Below, piece by piece: positions 20,169 through 28,737 of a DNA stretch of 50,018 nt (its first letter is position 1; every line of letters begins with the position of its first letter). The notes under the pieces were generated by a model. That model saw nothing but the letters and a program-made list of their open reading frames with translations. It was not told where the DNA came from and did not search any database. A program made the position numbers and the translations under genes. The stretch is taken from positions 1 through 50,018 of the forward strand of contig JAAYAH010000129.1 of assembly GCA_012719445.1 (NCBI GenBank), given 5' to 3'. Source of the DNA: Actinomycetales bacterium (GTDB lineage: Bacteria > Actinomycetota > Actinomycetes > Actinomycetales > Kineosporiaceae).

Positions 20169-21200
20169 ATGTCCGACGGCCTCTCGACCGGAGCGCCAAG
20201 GGTTATGAGTACGGACGACGATCGACCGACCGTGTCGGTTCACGGGGCGGATGCGGGGGTACCGGGCGCGCCCGGACCGATCGGTGACGAAGCACCCCCC
20301 TACGCCGACGCGGACCTGGGCACCGCGGCGTCGCCGCAACCGGCGACCTGGTACCCGACCTTCCGGCGGGGGCGCCTTCCGGCACCGCCGCGGACCCGGG
20401 TCATCACCGTGGCGAACCAGAAGGGCGGCGTCGGCAAGACGACGACCACGGTGAACCTCGCCGCGGCTCTGGCCCAGTGCGGGCTCACGGTGCTCGTGTT
20501 GGACATGGACCCGCAGGGGAACGCGTCCACCGCTCTCGGGATCGAGCACCACACAGAGATCAGGAGCCTGTACGACGTCGTCGTCGAGGGCAAGCCGCTC
20601 GTCGACGTCATCCAGAAGTGCCCGGACGTCCAGAACCTCTGGTGTGCACCGGCGACCGTCGACCTCGCCGGCGCGGAGATCGAGCTCGTCTCCCTCGTCG
20701 CCCGGGAGACCCGGCTGAGCCGGGCCGTCGAGACCTACCTCCAGGATCGTGAGCTCCGGGGCGAACCGCGGATCGACTACGTCTTCATCGACTGCCCGCC
20801 CAGCCTCGGGCTGCTCACGGTGAACGCGTTCGTCGCGGCCCGCGAGGTGCTCATCCCCATCCAGTGCGAGTACTACGCCCTCGAAGGGCTCTCGCAGTTG
20901 CTGAAGAACGTCCAGCTGATCCAGAGCTACCTGAACCCCAACCTCGTCATCTCGACGATCCTGCTGACGATGTACGACGGGAGGACCCGCCTGTCGGCAC
21001 AGGTTGCCGACGAGGTCCGTGGCCACTTCGGTGACGAGGTGTTGCGGACCACGGTTCCCCGATCCGTCCGGATCTCCGAGGCGCCCAGCCACGGGCAGAC
21101 GGTCATGACCTATGACCCCGCGTCGAGCGGCGCCTTCTCGTATCTGGACGCCGCCCGGGAACTGGCCGAGCAGGTGCTCGGCGCAGGCAGCCAGCGGTGA
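20169..21200 (+). CDS. parA: Chromosome-partitioning ATPase ParA
   Basis: ParA is a Walker-type ATPase that moves ParB-parS complexes toward the new cell pole. The start used here is ATG 20169, which has AGGAGG a few bases upstream and gives 343 residues, close to the family norm. The deviant Walker A motif KGGVGKTTT is at about residues 85-93, preceded by VITVANQ. The segments VLDMDPQGNASTALGI and YVFIDCPPSLGLLTVNAF (Walker B) follow. The C-terminus includes EVLRTTVPRSVRISEAPSHG. The frame stays open for 344 further codons upstream; an alternative GTG start at 19500 would add 223 residues beginning MSAPVSRETVG. parB follows after 47 bases. Confidence 0.93.
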   Translation: MSDGLSTGAPRVMSTDDDRPTVSVHGADAGVPGAPGPIGDEAPPYADADLGTAASPQPATWYPTFRRGRLPAPPRTRVITVANQKGGVGKTTTTVNLAAALAQCGLTVLVLDMDPQGNASTALGIEHHTEIRSLYDVVVEGKPLVDVIQKCPDVQNLWCAPATVDLAGAEIELVSLVARETRLSRAVETYLQDRELRGEPRIDYVFIDCPPSLGLLTVNAFVAAREVLIPIQCEYYALEGLSQLLKNVQLIQSYLNPNLVISTILLTMYDGRTRLSAQVADEVRGHFGDEVLRTTVPRSVRISEAPSHGQTVMTYDPASSGAFSYLDAARELAEQVLGAGSQR

Positions 21201-21247
21201 GTGAGACACGGCAACCACGCGGTGAGTGAGCAGGAGAGGGAGCGAGC

Positions 21248-22486
21248 GTGAGCGAGAAGCGACGCGGTCTTGGCCGGGGTCTTGGGGCTCTCATCCCCAG
21301 CGGCACACCGACGACGCGTTCCGCGGGGGAACGCCCGGTCGACGTGTTCTTCCCCGGCAAGGAGGGGCAGGAGGGTGGGGTGGCGACCCTCACGCCTGAG
21401 GACCCTGCGAGCGTCCCCGCCTCCGGGAGTCCGGCCGTGCCGTCGACGGGTGACGGCCTCCCTGTCGTCGGGAACGGGCAGGCCCCGGTCCTTCCCGAGG
21501 CCAAGGCGGCCAGGCGGACCACCGAGGTGTCCACCGCCGCGGCGGGTGCCGGTCGCGCGTCCGCCGGGGTGGGGAGGAGGCCCGGGGTGCCGTCCGCTCC
21601 GTCCGGTGCGACGGCGGGTGCCCCGCCGGCGGGGGCGGAGCTGATCCCGGTTCCGGGCGCGCGCTTCGCCGAGATCCCGGTCGCCTCGATCTCCCCGAAC
21701 CCCCGGCAGCCCCGGCAGGTGTTCGACGAGGAGGAACTGGCCGAGCTGGCTCACTCGGTCCGCGAGGTCGGCGTCCTGCAGCCGGTCGTGGTCCGGGCCG
21801 CCGCCGAGCAGGACGGTGAGACCCGCTACGAGCTCATCATGGGTGAGCGCCGGTGGCGGGCCTGCCAGGAGGCCGGCATCGAGCGCATCCCGGCGATCAT
21901 CCGGGAAACCTCCGACGACGCCATGCTGCGCGACGCCCTGCTGGAGAACCTGCACCGCAGCCAGCTGAACCCGCTGGAAGAGGCTGCGGCCTACCAGCAG
22001 TTGCTCGAGGACTTCGGGTGCACGCACGACGACCTCGCCGGTCGTATCGGTCGCTCCCGCCCTCAGATCAGCAACACCATCCGGCTGCTCAAGCTCCCAC
22101 CGTTGGTGCAGCGTCGCGTGGCGGCGGGAGTGCTCTCCGCGGGGCACGCCCGTGCCCTGCTCGGGCTCGAGGACCCGGCGGCGATGGAGCGGCTCGCGCA
22201 ACGCATCGTCGCCGAGGGGATCTCGGTGCGCGCAACCGAGGAGATCGTCGCCCTCGGGGACGAGTCGCCCGCGGCCCGTCGGGCGAAGCGTCCTCGCCCG
22301 GGGAATCACCGGGGAGAACTCGACGAGCTCGCGGCGCGACTCGGCGACCATCTGGACACCAAGGTCGTCATCTCCCTCGGCCGGAACAAGGGCCGGGTCA
22401 GTGTTGAGTTCGCGAGCGTCGAGGATCTCAACCGGATTCTCGCGATCATCACGCCGGGCGAGCCCGGAGCCTTCCGCCGCGGCTGA
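21248..22486 (+). CDS. parB: Chromosome-partitioning protein ParB
   Basis: ParB binds parS, hydrolyses CTP and slides on DNA to build the segregation complex. The 412-residue protein starts at GTG 21248 and opens [17 protein letters not shown], the conserved ParA-contacting N-terminus. A Pro/Ala-rich linker fills residues 30-135. The CTP-binding domain shows [20 protein letters not shown], the [12 protein letters not shown] box and [14 protein letters not shown]. The helix-turn-helix reads [20 protein letters not shown], and a C-terminal dimerisation domain follows. Its targets are the four parS sites within 7.5 kb upstream. Confidence 0.97.
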   Translation: MSEKRRGLGRGLGALIPSGTPTTRSAGERPVDVFFPGKEGQEGGVATLTPEDPASVPASGSPAVPSTGDGLPVVGNGQAPVLPEAKAARRTTEVSTAAAGAGRASAGVGRRPGVPSAPSGATAGAPPAGAELIPVPGARFAEIPVASISPNPRQPRQVFDEEELAELAHSVREVGVLQPVVVRAAAEQDGETRYELIMGERRWRACQEAGIERIPAIIRETSDDAMLRDALLENLHRSQLNPLEEAAAYQQLLEDFGCTHDDLAGRIGRSRPQISNTIRLLKLPPLVQRRVAAGVLSAGHARALLGLEDPAAMERLAQRIVAEGISVRATEEIVALGDESPAARRAKRPRPGNHRGELDELAARLGDHLDTKVVISLGRNKGRVSVEFASVEDLNRILAIITPGEPGAFRRG

Positions 22487-22680
22487 CGAGGGTCGCGAGC
22501 CTCCGACCTCACGACCGTGCCGTGACGACCGTGCCGTCACAGCCGTCCCGTCAGGACCTTGCCTCACCGCCAGGGTTTCTGGCGCTGTGATCGCTTCGAT
22601 CGGAGGTCGCCTCGCTCGACGGTCCGGTGGCACGAGATTGACGCTCGTCTCTCTCGGGATCTTGTGATCGACTACGCCCG

Positions 22681-22752
22681 TAGCCGTAGCCGTAGCCGTA
22701 GCCGTAGCCGTAGCCGTAGCCGTAGCCGTAGCCGCAGCCGCAGCCGCAGCCG
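22681..22752. repeat. Hexanucleotide tandem array (TAGCCG)9(CAGCCG)3
   Basis: Nine exact TAGCCG units are followed by three CAGCCG units, 12 units over 72 bases. It is a microsatellite between two convergent genes. On the upper strand it would encode an Arg-Ser run in a frame that overlaps the ligase gene on the other strand, so translation is unlikely. The copy number probably varies between strains. Confidence 0.97.
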
Positions 22753-22766
22753 ACCCAGGCTGGGTC
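22752..22766. terminator. Short hairpin after the hexanucleotide array
   Basis: GACCCA (22752-22757) and TGGGTC (22761-22766) pair around a GGC loop. It could contribute to termination after parB; there is no T-run. Confidence 0.35.
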
Positions 22767-22926
22767 CCGCCGTGGTCCGGCCTCGGCTCAGGCCAAGTCC
22801 CGGCTCAGGCTGCCCCGTAGGCTGTCCCGCCCTCTGCTGCGGCCCAGGCCGGCTTTCGGCACCGCCGCGGCGGGATCCACCGGGCTGCCGCCCAAGGGCC
22901 TCACAGCCCGGCAGTCGGCGTCCTGG

Positions 22927-22954
22927 GAGACCGGAGACGACCTCATCCGGTCTC
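22927..22954 (-). terminator. Hairpin downstream of the D-Ala-D-Ala ligase gene
   Basis: GAGACCGGA (22927-22935) and TCCGGTCTC (22946-22954) form a perfect nine-base stem with a ten-base loop, starting three bases beyond the stop codon. There is no U-tract, as is common for actinobacterial terminators. It could act on both converging transcripts. Confidence 0.6.
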
Positions 22955-22957
22955 CGG

Positions 22958-23929
22958 TCAGGCGCCGGTCTCGACCCGGTGCTCCGCGCCCAGGGCGATC
23001 TCCACGATCTCCCGGTAGGCGTCCGCCGGGGTGCGCCCGGCTGCGGTGATCGACTGGGGGAGCAGCGAGGTCTCGGTCATCCCCGGCGCCACGTTGACCT
23101 CGAGGAACCACACCCGGCCCTCGGCGTCCAGGATGAGGTCGGTCCGGGAGAGGTGACGGAGCCGGAAGGCGTCGTGCGCCGTGAGGGCCGCGGTGACGGC
23201 CGCGTCCCTGGCGTCGTCCGCGAGCCGTGCCGGGCAGAAGAACTCGGTGGCTCCTGCGGTGTAGCGCGCGTCGTAGTCGTACACCCCGCTGTCGGCGACG
23301 ATCTCCACCGCCGGCAGTGCCAGGGGACCCTCCTTGGTGTCGAGGACGGTGACGGCGATCTCGACCCCGGAGACGTGCTGCTCGATGAGTGCGACCTCGC
23401 CGTAGGCGAAGCAGTCGACCATCGCCCGTGGGAGATCATCCGCTGCGCGCACCACGCTGACCCCCTGCGCCGACCCGCCCCGCGCCGGCTTGACCACGAG
23501 CGGCAGACCGAGGCGGCGCACGATGGCGTCGAGCATCGTCCGGGCGCCCAGTTCGCGGAACGTGCTGTGCGGAAGCGCGACCGAGTCGGGGGTCCGCAGT
23601 CCGGCGGCCTGGGCGAGCGCCTTCGCCACCGGCTTGTCCCACGTCATCCGGCAGGCGCGGGCGTCGGATCCCACGTAGGGGATGCCGAGCAGGTCGAGCA
23701 CGTCGCGGATGGCGCCGTCCTCACCGTTCGCGCCGTGCAGCAGCGGCCACACCACGTCGACGTCGCGGGCCTTCAGGCCGGTGACGAGGCTGGCGTCGAC
23801 GTCCCGGATCGAGACCAGGCAGCCGGAGTCGCGCAGGGCGTCGGCAACCCGCCGCCCGGACCGGAGCGAGACATCACGCTCGTGAGACAGCCCGCCGGCC
23901 AGGACGAGGACACGAGGCGACATGATCAC
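22958..23929 (-). CDS. D-alanine--D-alanine ligase family ATP-grasp protein
   Basis: ATP-grasp ligase that would join two D-alanines for peptidoglycan precursors. It begins VIMSPRVLVLAGGLSHERDV, then carries WPLLHGANGEDGAIRDVLD, LPLVVKPARGGSAQGVSVV (ATP-binding) and the metal-binding end FLEVNVAPGMTETSLLPQS. The family's usual N-x-L/P-G-M-T-x-x-S pattern is kept, with Ala before Pro. I use GTG 23929 because GGAG lies six bases upstream; ATG 23923 is also possible. The length of about 323 residues is normal. The gene's place near parB suggests it may be a second, chromosome-origin paralogue rather than the main ddl, which I cannot decide here. Confidence 0.87.
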   Translation of the reverse strand: MIMSPRVLVLAGGLSHERDVSLRSGRRVADALRDSGCLVSIRDVDASLVTGLKARDVDVVWPLLHGANGEDGAIRDVLDLLGIPYVGSDARACRMTWDKPVAKALAQAAGLRTPDSVALPHSTFRELGARTMLDAIVRRLGLPLVVKPARGGSAQGVSVVRAADDLPRAMVDCFAYGEVALIEQHVSGVEIAVTVLDTKEGPLALPAVEIVADSGVYDYDARYTAGATEFFCPARLADDARDAAVTAALTAHDAFRLRHLSRTDLILDAEGRVWFLEVNVAPGMTETSLLPQSITAAGRTPADAYREIVEIALGAEHRVETGA

Positions 23930-24136
23930 AACGAGCTCCAACGGTGAGGAACGGGTAGGGCCACTGCATCATCGATGAGGTCTCGGATCAAGAGGTGAGG
24001 CGGGCGAGTGTGTCGCCGGTCCGGCCGGGTCCCGTGCGCCGCGCCGCGGTGCGGTGGGCAGATCCCGTGCGGCCCGGCCGGGGCCGGACAGGTCCGGTGC
24101 GGCGCGGTCCGGTGCGGAACCCCCGGTCCCACCGGA

Positions 24137-25465
24137 TCAGGTGATCTCGGGGCCGGGCGACTGGACCCCGGCCCGAGGACCGGGACCGCCGGGTCGCGCA
24201 CCGGGCCGCGAGTCGAAGGTCTCCTGCAGCTCCAGTTCCGCGTTGACGACCGTGGCCAGCCTGCGGATCCCCTCCCTGATCCGAGAGGGAGTCGGGTAGC
24301 AGTACGACAGCCGCATGTGCCGCCGTCCCTGCCCGTCCGCGTAGAAGGCCGTCCCCGGCACGTAGGCGACCCGCTCGGTGACCGCGCGCGGGAGCATGGC
24401 CTTCGAGTCCAGGCCCTCGGGGAGGGTGACCCAGACGTAGAAACCGCCCTGCGGATGGGTCCTGCGGGCCTGGGGGATGCACTCCTCCAGGCCTTCGATC
24501 ATGGCGTCCCTGCGCTCGCGGTACATCTCCCGGAACAGGCCGACCTGGTGCTTCCAGTCGTGCGTCTCCAGGTAGGTGGAGACCGTCAGTTGGCTGAAGG
24601 CGCTGGGGCAGAGGATCGCGGCCTCGCTGGCGAGTACGAGCTTCTCCCGCACGGCGTGCGGGGCGACGGCCCAGCCGACACGGACCCCGGGGGAGAAGGT
24701 CTTGGAGAACGACCCGAGGTAGATCACGTGCTCGGACGACGACGCACGCAGGGCGGGCAGCGGGTCGCCGTCGAAGCCCAGCAGCCCGTACGGGTCGTCC
24801 TCGACGATGAGGACGTCGTGGCGTTCGGCGATCTCGAGGATCCGGGGACGGCGCGCCGCGGAGAGGGTCACTCCCGCGGGGTTGTGGTAGTTCGGCACCG
24901 TGTACAGCAGCTTCACCCGGCGCCCGGCGCGCCGCAGGGCGGTCAGCGTCTCGTCGAGCGCCTCTGGGATCAGTCCGTCGTCGTCCAGCGGGACGTGGGC
25001 GATCTCCGCCTGGTAAGAGCTGAACACCCCGAGGGCGCCGACGTAGCTGGGCGCCTCGGCGACCACGACGTCCCCGGGGTCCACGAAGATCCGGGTTACC
25101 AGGTCGAGGGCCTGCTGGGACCCCGTGGTCACCACGATCTCGTCCGGGTGCGCCTCGATCTGGTGCGGGGCCATGACGTCGAGGATCTGCTCGCGGAGCT
25201 GCGGGTCGCCCTGACCCGAGCCGTACTGGAGGGCGACGGCGCCACGCTCGTTGATCATGTTGCCGATGGTCGCGCCGACGACGTCGAGGGGCAGCGCGGA
25301 GAGATAGGGCATGCCGCCGGCCAGCGAGACCACCTCGGGGCGACTGGCCACCGCGAACAGGGCCCGGATCTCGGAGGCCGTCATCCCTCGGGTGCGGGCT
25401 GCGTAGGCTCCCACCCAGTGGTCGAGACGAGATCCCTGACCCTGAGACTGTGGTCCGGTGCCCAC
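24137..25465 (-). CDS. PLP-dependent aminotransferase, class I/II
   Basis: A 442-residue fold-type I aminotransferase resembling the 2-aminoadipate (LysN) and MocR-like transaminases. The start GTG 25465 follows AAAGGGA at good spacing; the open frame extends far upstream over a divergent gene and is spurious there. Segments seen: VSLAGGMPYLSALPLD, LQYGSGQGDPQLREQIL, TTGSQQALDLVTRIF, YTVPNYHNPAGVTLS, IVEDDPYGLLGFDG and the cofactor-binding lysine in GSFSKTFSPGVRVGW. There is no N-terminal GntR helix-turn-helix, so it is not a full MocR regulator. Substrate is unknown. The gene is divergent from the small membrane protein at 25640. Confidence 0.9.
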   Translation of the reverse strand: MGTGPQSQGQGSRLDHWVGAYAARTRGMTASEIRALFAVASRPEVVSLAGGMPYLSALPLDVVGATIGNMINERGAVALQYGSGQGDPQLREQILDVMAPHQIEAHPDEIVVTTGSQQALDLVTRIFVDPGDVVVAEAPSYVGALGVFSSYQAEIAHVPLDDDGLIPEALDETLTALRRAGRRVKLLYTVPNYHNPAGVTLSAARRPRILEIAERHDVLIVEDDPYGLLGFDGDPLPALRASSSEHVIYLGSFSKTFSPGVRVGWAVAPHAVREKLVLASEAAILCPSAFSQLTVSTYLETHDWKHQVGLFREMYRERRDAMIEGLEECIPQARRTHPQGGFYVWVTLPEGLDSKAMLPRAVTERVAYVPGTAFYADGQGRRHMRLSYCYPTPSRIREGIRRLATVVNAELELQETFDSRPGARPGGPGPRAGVQSPGPEIT

Positions 25466-25639
25466 GGCATCCCTTTCCGGCTGGCCACCGGGGTGGCGGC
25501 CCACCAAATCCGATTGGCAATAACGGCCGGTCACGACATGTCTACACAGCGTCGTCTTCCCGGGTGGACACAACGTGCGTACCATGCCTAGAGGACGACG
25601 CGGCGAGTGGCCGCGTCCCGCGCTACCAGGGAGTGTCGC

Positions 25640-26035
25640 ATGACGCTGCGACGTTGGGTGGCCGCGGGGCTCACATTGGGGGTCCTTGTCGGGTTTCTGT
25701 GGGCACTGCTGCGGCCGAGGCGATACCTGACCGGCTGCTCCGCCGATGACTCCCGGCGCTGGCGCGTCCCCTCCGATCTCTACTCCGTCGATCCGCAGGG
25801 CACCGTGGCCGGCGCGGAGAACGGCTCTCCTGACGGCGCCCCGGCCGAGGAGGAGGAGCCCGCGGACGGCGATCCCGCGGACGGCCAGGGCGCCGGGACG
25901 AACACCTGCGGCGAGTCCGCGGACGGCCAGGGCGCTGTCGACGACGGTGCCGTCGGGGAGGGCGTCGGCGGGAGAGCGCGCTTCCGCGGCATCGGTCGGC
26001 AGCGTTCCGTCGAGCATCGGGTGGGGACAGGATGA
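25640..26035 (+). CDS. Small single-pass membrane protein, unknown function
   Basis: A 131-residue protein I do not recognise. It starts at ATG 25640 with GGAG six bases upstream and begins MTLRRWVAAGLTLGVLVGF, followed by LWALLRPRRYLTGCSADDS, so one membrane segment lies at about residues 7-25. The rest is acidic and rich in Gly, Asp and Glu, with a three-fold repeat of a (A/S)DGQGA-like motif. Its stop overlaps the ATG of the GNAT gene (ATGA), which indicates translational coupling and argues that it is really translated. Confidence 0.65.
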   Translation: MTLRRWVAAGLTLGVLVGFLWALLRPRRYLTGCSADDSRRWRVPSDLYSVDPQGTVAGAENGSPDGAPAEEEEPADGDPADGQGAGTNTCGESADGQGAVDDGAVGEGVGGRARFRGIGRQRSVEHRVGTG

Positions 26036-26949
26036 GTCGGCGGCTCGCGGCGCTGACTCTCGACAACCTGGGGGACCTTCCCGATCCGTGTCGCCGGTGC
26101 GTCGTGTGGGAACTCGATCCGGTCGCCGCGCGCCGCGCGACGGAGGCGGGGGACACCGCCTTCGAGAAGGAGGCGTGGGTCTCGGCGACCCTGCTGCAGT
26201 GGGGGTCGTGCGGGCGGGTCGCCTATGTGGACGACGATCCCGCGGGCTTCGTGCTCTACGCGCCGCCGGCGCTCGTCCCCCGGTCCGTCGCCTTCCCGAC
26301 GTCACCGGTGAGTCCCGACGCGGTCCTGCTGATGACCCTGCGGGTGCTACCGACCTACAGCGGCGGTGGGCTGGCCCGGATGCTCGTCCAGTCGGTGGCC
26401 AAGGACCTCACCCGGCGGGGGGTGCGTGCCATCGAGGCATTCGGCCTGGCCTTCCCGTCCTCGGCGGTGACGGCTCCGGGGCAGCCCGGCGAGGCCGGTG
26501 GCCCGGGCGACCGGACGGCGGGACCCGCGGCGGGCGGCACCGGACGGCGGCCCGCCGTCGTTCCCGAGCCGCCGATCCCGCCGCCTCCGGCCACCGGCGG
26601 CGGGGAGCAGGCTCCGGGGGAGGGGCCTGCCATCGACTCCGAGGCGCTGGAGCGGGAACTGTTGGAGACCAGCCTGGTCGAGGGCTTCGGCCCGGGGATG
26701 TCCGTGTCCCCCACGGTCTCCTCCGGTACCAGGTCGAGGTTCCTCGCCGAGAACCTGTCGAGCTCGTGCATGATCCCGGCGGACCTGCTGCTGGCGGTCG
26801 GGTTCAAGACGGTGCGCCCGCACCACCGGTACCCCCGGCTGCGGCTGGAGCTCAAGACCGCCCTGTCCTGGCGGGAGGACGTCGAGCTCGCGATCGAGCG
26901 GATCCTCGGCTCGGTGCGCACGTCGGCGCTCACCTCGCTGCCCACCTGA
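26032..26949 (+). CDS. GNAT-family N-acetyltransferase
   Basis: A 305-residue protein with a GNAT fold, similar in position to the acetyltransferase-like gene near parB and cwlM in mycobacteria. Visible pieces are CVVWELDPVAARRA and WGSCGRVAYVDDDPAGFVLY, then the acetyl-CoA-binding region VLPTYSGGGLARMLVQSV, a Pro/Gly-rich insertion at about residues 145-205, and a C-terminal part ending GFKTVRPHHRYPRLRLEL. The insertion splits the acetyltransferase domain. Substrate is unknown. It is translated together with the small membrane protein upstream and converges on cwlM. Confidence 0.8.
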   Translation: MSRRLAALTLDNLGDLPDPCRRCVVWELDPVAARRATEAGDTAFEKEAWVSATLLQWGSCGRVAYVDDDPAGFVLYAPPALVPRSVAFPTSPVSPDAVLLMTLRVLPTYSGGGLARMLVQSVAKDLTRRGVRAIEAFGLAFPSSAVTAPGQPGEAGGPGDRTAGPAAGGTGRRPAVVPEPPIPPPPATGGGEQAPGEGPAIDSEALERELLETSLVEGFGPGMSVSPTVSSGTRSRFLAENLSSSCMIPADLLLAVGFKTVRPHHRYPRLRLELKTALSWREDVELAIERILGSVRTSALTSLPT

Positions 26950-27048
26950 CCGCGATCGGCCCGCCCGCCCCGCGATCAGCTCACCGCATCGCGATCGCCC
27001 ACCGCCCCGGGACGGGTGATCCCACCACGACGGGCGAGGTGTCCGCGA

Positions 27049-27064
27049 CCGGTGATCTCACCGG
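27049..27064. terminator. Candidate terminator between converging GNAT and cwlM genes
   Basis: CCGGTG (27049-27054), loop ATCT, and CACCGG (27059-27064) form a compact hairpin in the 134-bp convergent gap. No T-run follows. It could act for either gene. Confidence 0.4.
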
Positions 27065-27083
27065 GACCGGTGAGCCGACCGGG

Positions 27084-28277
27084 TCAGCCGATCCGCTCCG
27101 GCAGCCCGGGTCGGGCGTCGCGGTACAGCTGCCGGACGGCGGCCACCAGGGCGTCGGCCACGATGTCCCGGAATCCCTGCTCCCGCAGCCGGGCGGCGTC
27201 CCCGGGGTTGGAGAGGTAACCGAGCTCGACCCGCACCGCGGGCATCCTGGTCAGCCGGAGGATCTCGAAGGTCCTGGGGTGGGTCCTGCAGTCGACCATC
27301 CCGGTCCGTGCCAGCAGCTCCTCCTGGACCAGGGCGGCGAGCCGGTGGCCGAGGGGGGAACGGGAGCCGAGCCGGGCGTCACCCCAGAAGAAGGTGGCGA
27401 TCCCGCTCGCCGCAGGGCACGGGTGGCTGTCGCAGTGCAGGGACAGCACGACGTCAGCCCCGGCTCTCGCGGCCGTGGACGCCCGCTCGGCGTCGGTCGG
27501 GCACTCCTCCCGGCCGCGGGTGAGCCGGGCGACGACACCCGCCCTGCCGAGCCGGAGAGCGGTACGCCGGGCCAGGTCGTGCACGACGTCCGCCTCGGTG
27601 AGCCCTTCGGCCGTGGCGCCCGGGTCGTCCCCGCCGTGGGCGGGGTCGAGCACCAGCACCCGGCCCGAGAGGCTCCCCCCGGCTCCCGCGAGCTCGGCGT
27701 GCTGCCGCAGCGCCAACGGGTCGCCGGCGTCCCGCGCCCGCGCCCCGGTGACCCCGGCCAGGGTCTCCAGCGCGCCGAGGGTCTCCGCGCCGCAGCGGCC
27801 GTCCACCGGCAGCCCGACCCCTCGCTGGAAGTCGCGCAGCGCGGCCTCGGTGCCGATCCCGAACCGGCCGTCCACCGGGTCCCGCAGCAGCCCGAGCCCG
27901 ACCAGTCGCTCCTGGAGCTCGGCCACGTCGTCGCCGCGCATCTCGCGACCGGGGGTGAGCAGCAGGAACCGGTCCCCGAGGGTCCACCGGGCGGCGTCGA
28001 GGGCCCTGGCCGTCTGGGGACCGACGACACCGTCGGCGAGCAGTCCCCGGCGCTGCTGGAACGCCCGGACCGCACGCTCGACGGTGTCGTCGACGACGTC
28101 ATCGGCGAGCCCGTCAGGACGGTCGACGTCCTGCCCGGCGAGGAGCCCGGACCGCACGAGCAGCTCGCGGAGCTCGCGAACCCGGGGACCGCGGTCCCCG
28201 GGACCGAGGGCCGGGACGTGGTCCCGACGGCCGGAACCCCGGTCGTGGGGTGACGGGTGGCGGGAGGAGGTCGCCAC
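27084..28277 (-). CDS. cwlM: CwlM-like peptidoglycan regulator / N-acetylmuramoyl-L-alanine amidase
   Basis: The position directly after trxA matches M. tuberculosis cwlM (Rv3915), a PknB-phosphorylated protein that activates MurA in the cytoplasm rather than mainly cutting peptidoglycan. The 397-residue protein has no signal peptide, as for CwlM. Two peptidoglycan-binding domains come first (VRAFQQRRGLLADGVVGPQT and LRDFQRGVGLPVDGRCG). An amidase_3 domain follows with VLDPAHGGDDPGA, TEADVVHDLA, VVLSLHCDSHP and VRVELGYLSNPGDAARL, so the His, Glu, His zinc ligands and the catalytic Glu all seem present. The start GTG 28277, nine bases after the trxA stop, lacks a strong ribosome site. Confidence 0.88.
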   Translation of the reverse strand: MATSSRHPSPHDRGSGRRDHVPALGPGDRGPRVRELRELLVRSGLLAGQDVDRPDGLADDVVDDTVERAVRAFQQRRGLLADGVVGPQTARALDAARWTLGDRFLLLTPGREMRGDDVAELQERLVGLGLLRDPVDGRFGIGTEAALRDFQRGVGLPVDGRCGAETLGALETLAGVTGARARDAGDPLALRQHAELAGAGGSLSGRVLVLDPAHGGDDPGATAEGLTEADVVHDLARRTALRLGRAGVVARLTRGREECPTDAERASTAARAGADVVLSLHCDSHPCPAASGIATFFWGDARLGSRSPLGHRLAALVQEELLARTGMVDCRTHPRTFEILRLTRMPAVRVELGYLSNPGDAARLREQGFRDIVADALVAAVRQLYRDARPGLPERIG

Positions 28278-28285
28278 CGCCGGGA

Positions 28286-28612
28286 TCAGTCGATCCAGTC
28301 GGCGAGCTCGCGGAGCATGAGCATCTTGGGCTTGGCGCCCCGGATCGACTTCACCAGCTCGCCCTTGTCGTAGACGTTCACAGTGGGCAGGCCGATGATG
28401 CCGTACTGGGCGGCGACCTTCGGGTTCTCGTCGGTGTTCACCATGACCACCCCGATCCGGTCCCCGTACTCCGCGGAGATCTCCTCCAGCACGGCGGAGA
28501 CCTGGCGACACGGGCCGCACCACGGCGCCCAGAAGTCGACCACGATCGGCTTGTCGGCCTGGATGACGTCGACCTCGAAGGTGTCGTCGGTCACGACCTT
28601 CGTCTCGGGCAT
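28286..28612 (-). CDS. trxA: Thioredoxin
   Basis: A 108-residue thioredoxin that reduces protein disulfides using electrons from the reductase encoded just upstream. The active site is WAPWCGPCRQ at about residues 27-36, and the cis-proline loop is GIIGLPTVNVYDKGE. The start is ATG 28612 with GAGGAG seven bases upstream. It lies in the trxB-trxA-cwlM order known from mycobacteria. Confidence 0.97.
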   Translation of the reverse strand: MPETKVVTDDTFEVDVIQADKPIVVDFWAPWCGPCRQVSAVLEEISAEYGDRIGVVMVNTDENPKVAAQYGIIGLPTVNVYDKGELVKSIRGAKPKMLMLRELADWID

Positions 28613-28737
28613 GTGTTCACTCCTCGGGTGCTGGGTGCCGGCGGCGGGGACGGGTCCGGCGGTTTGTTGCGGGCGCCGACCGGATGCTTCGTCGCCGAGG
28701 AGGTCCCGTCTCCCGGCGCCCGGTCCGGCGTCCGTTG

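Larger units (their letters stand above)
22487..22957. other. Convergent intergenic region parB/ddl with repeats and hairpins
   Basis: A 471-bp stretch between the convergent parB and D-Ala-D-Ala ligase genes. It holds a hexanucleotide array (22681-22752), a short hairpin directly after it, and a stronger hairpin next to the ligase stop codon. GACCGTGCCGT is duplicated near 22515-22535. I see no gene here. Confidence 0.7.

Noticed and set aside
22559-23947. Arg-Ser repeat protein frame through the hexanucleotide array
   Set aside because: Most of it is antisense to the D-Ala-D-Ala ligase family gene, and the Arg-Ser run merely reflects the microsatellite.
25466-26305. N-terminal extension of the aminotransferase up to 722 codons
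   Set aside because: The extension lies antisense to the small membrane protein and GNAT genes and is Arg/Pro-rich; a good ribosome site precedes GTG 25465.
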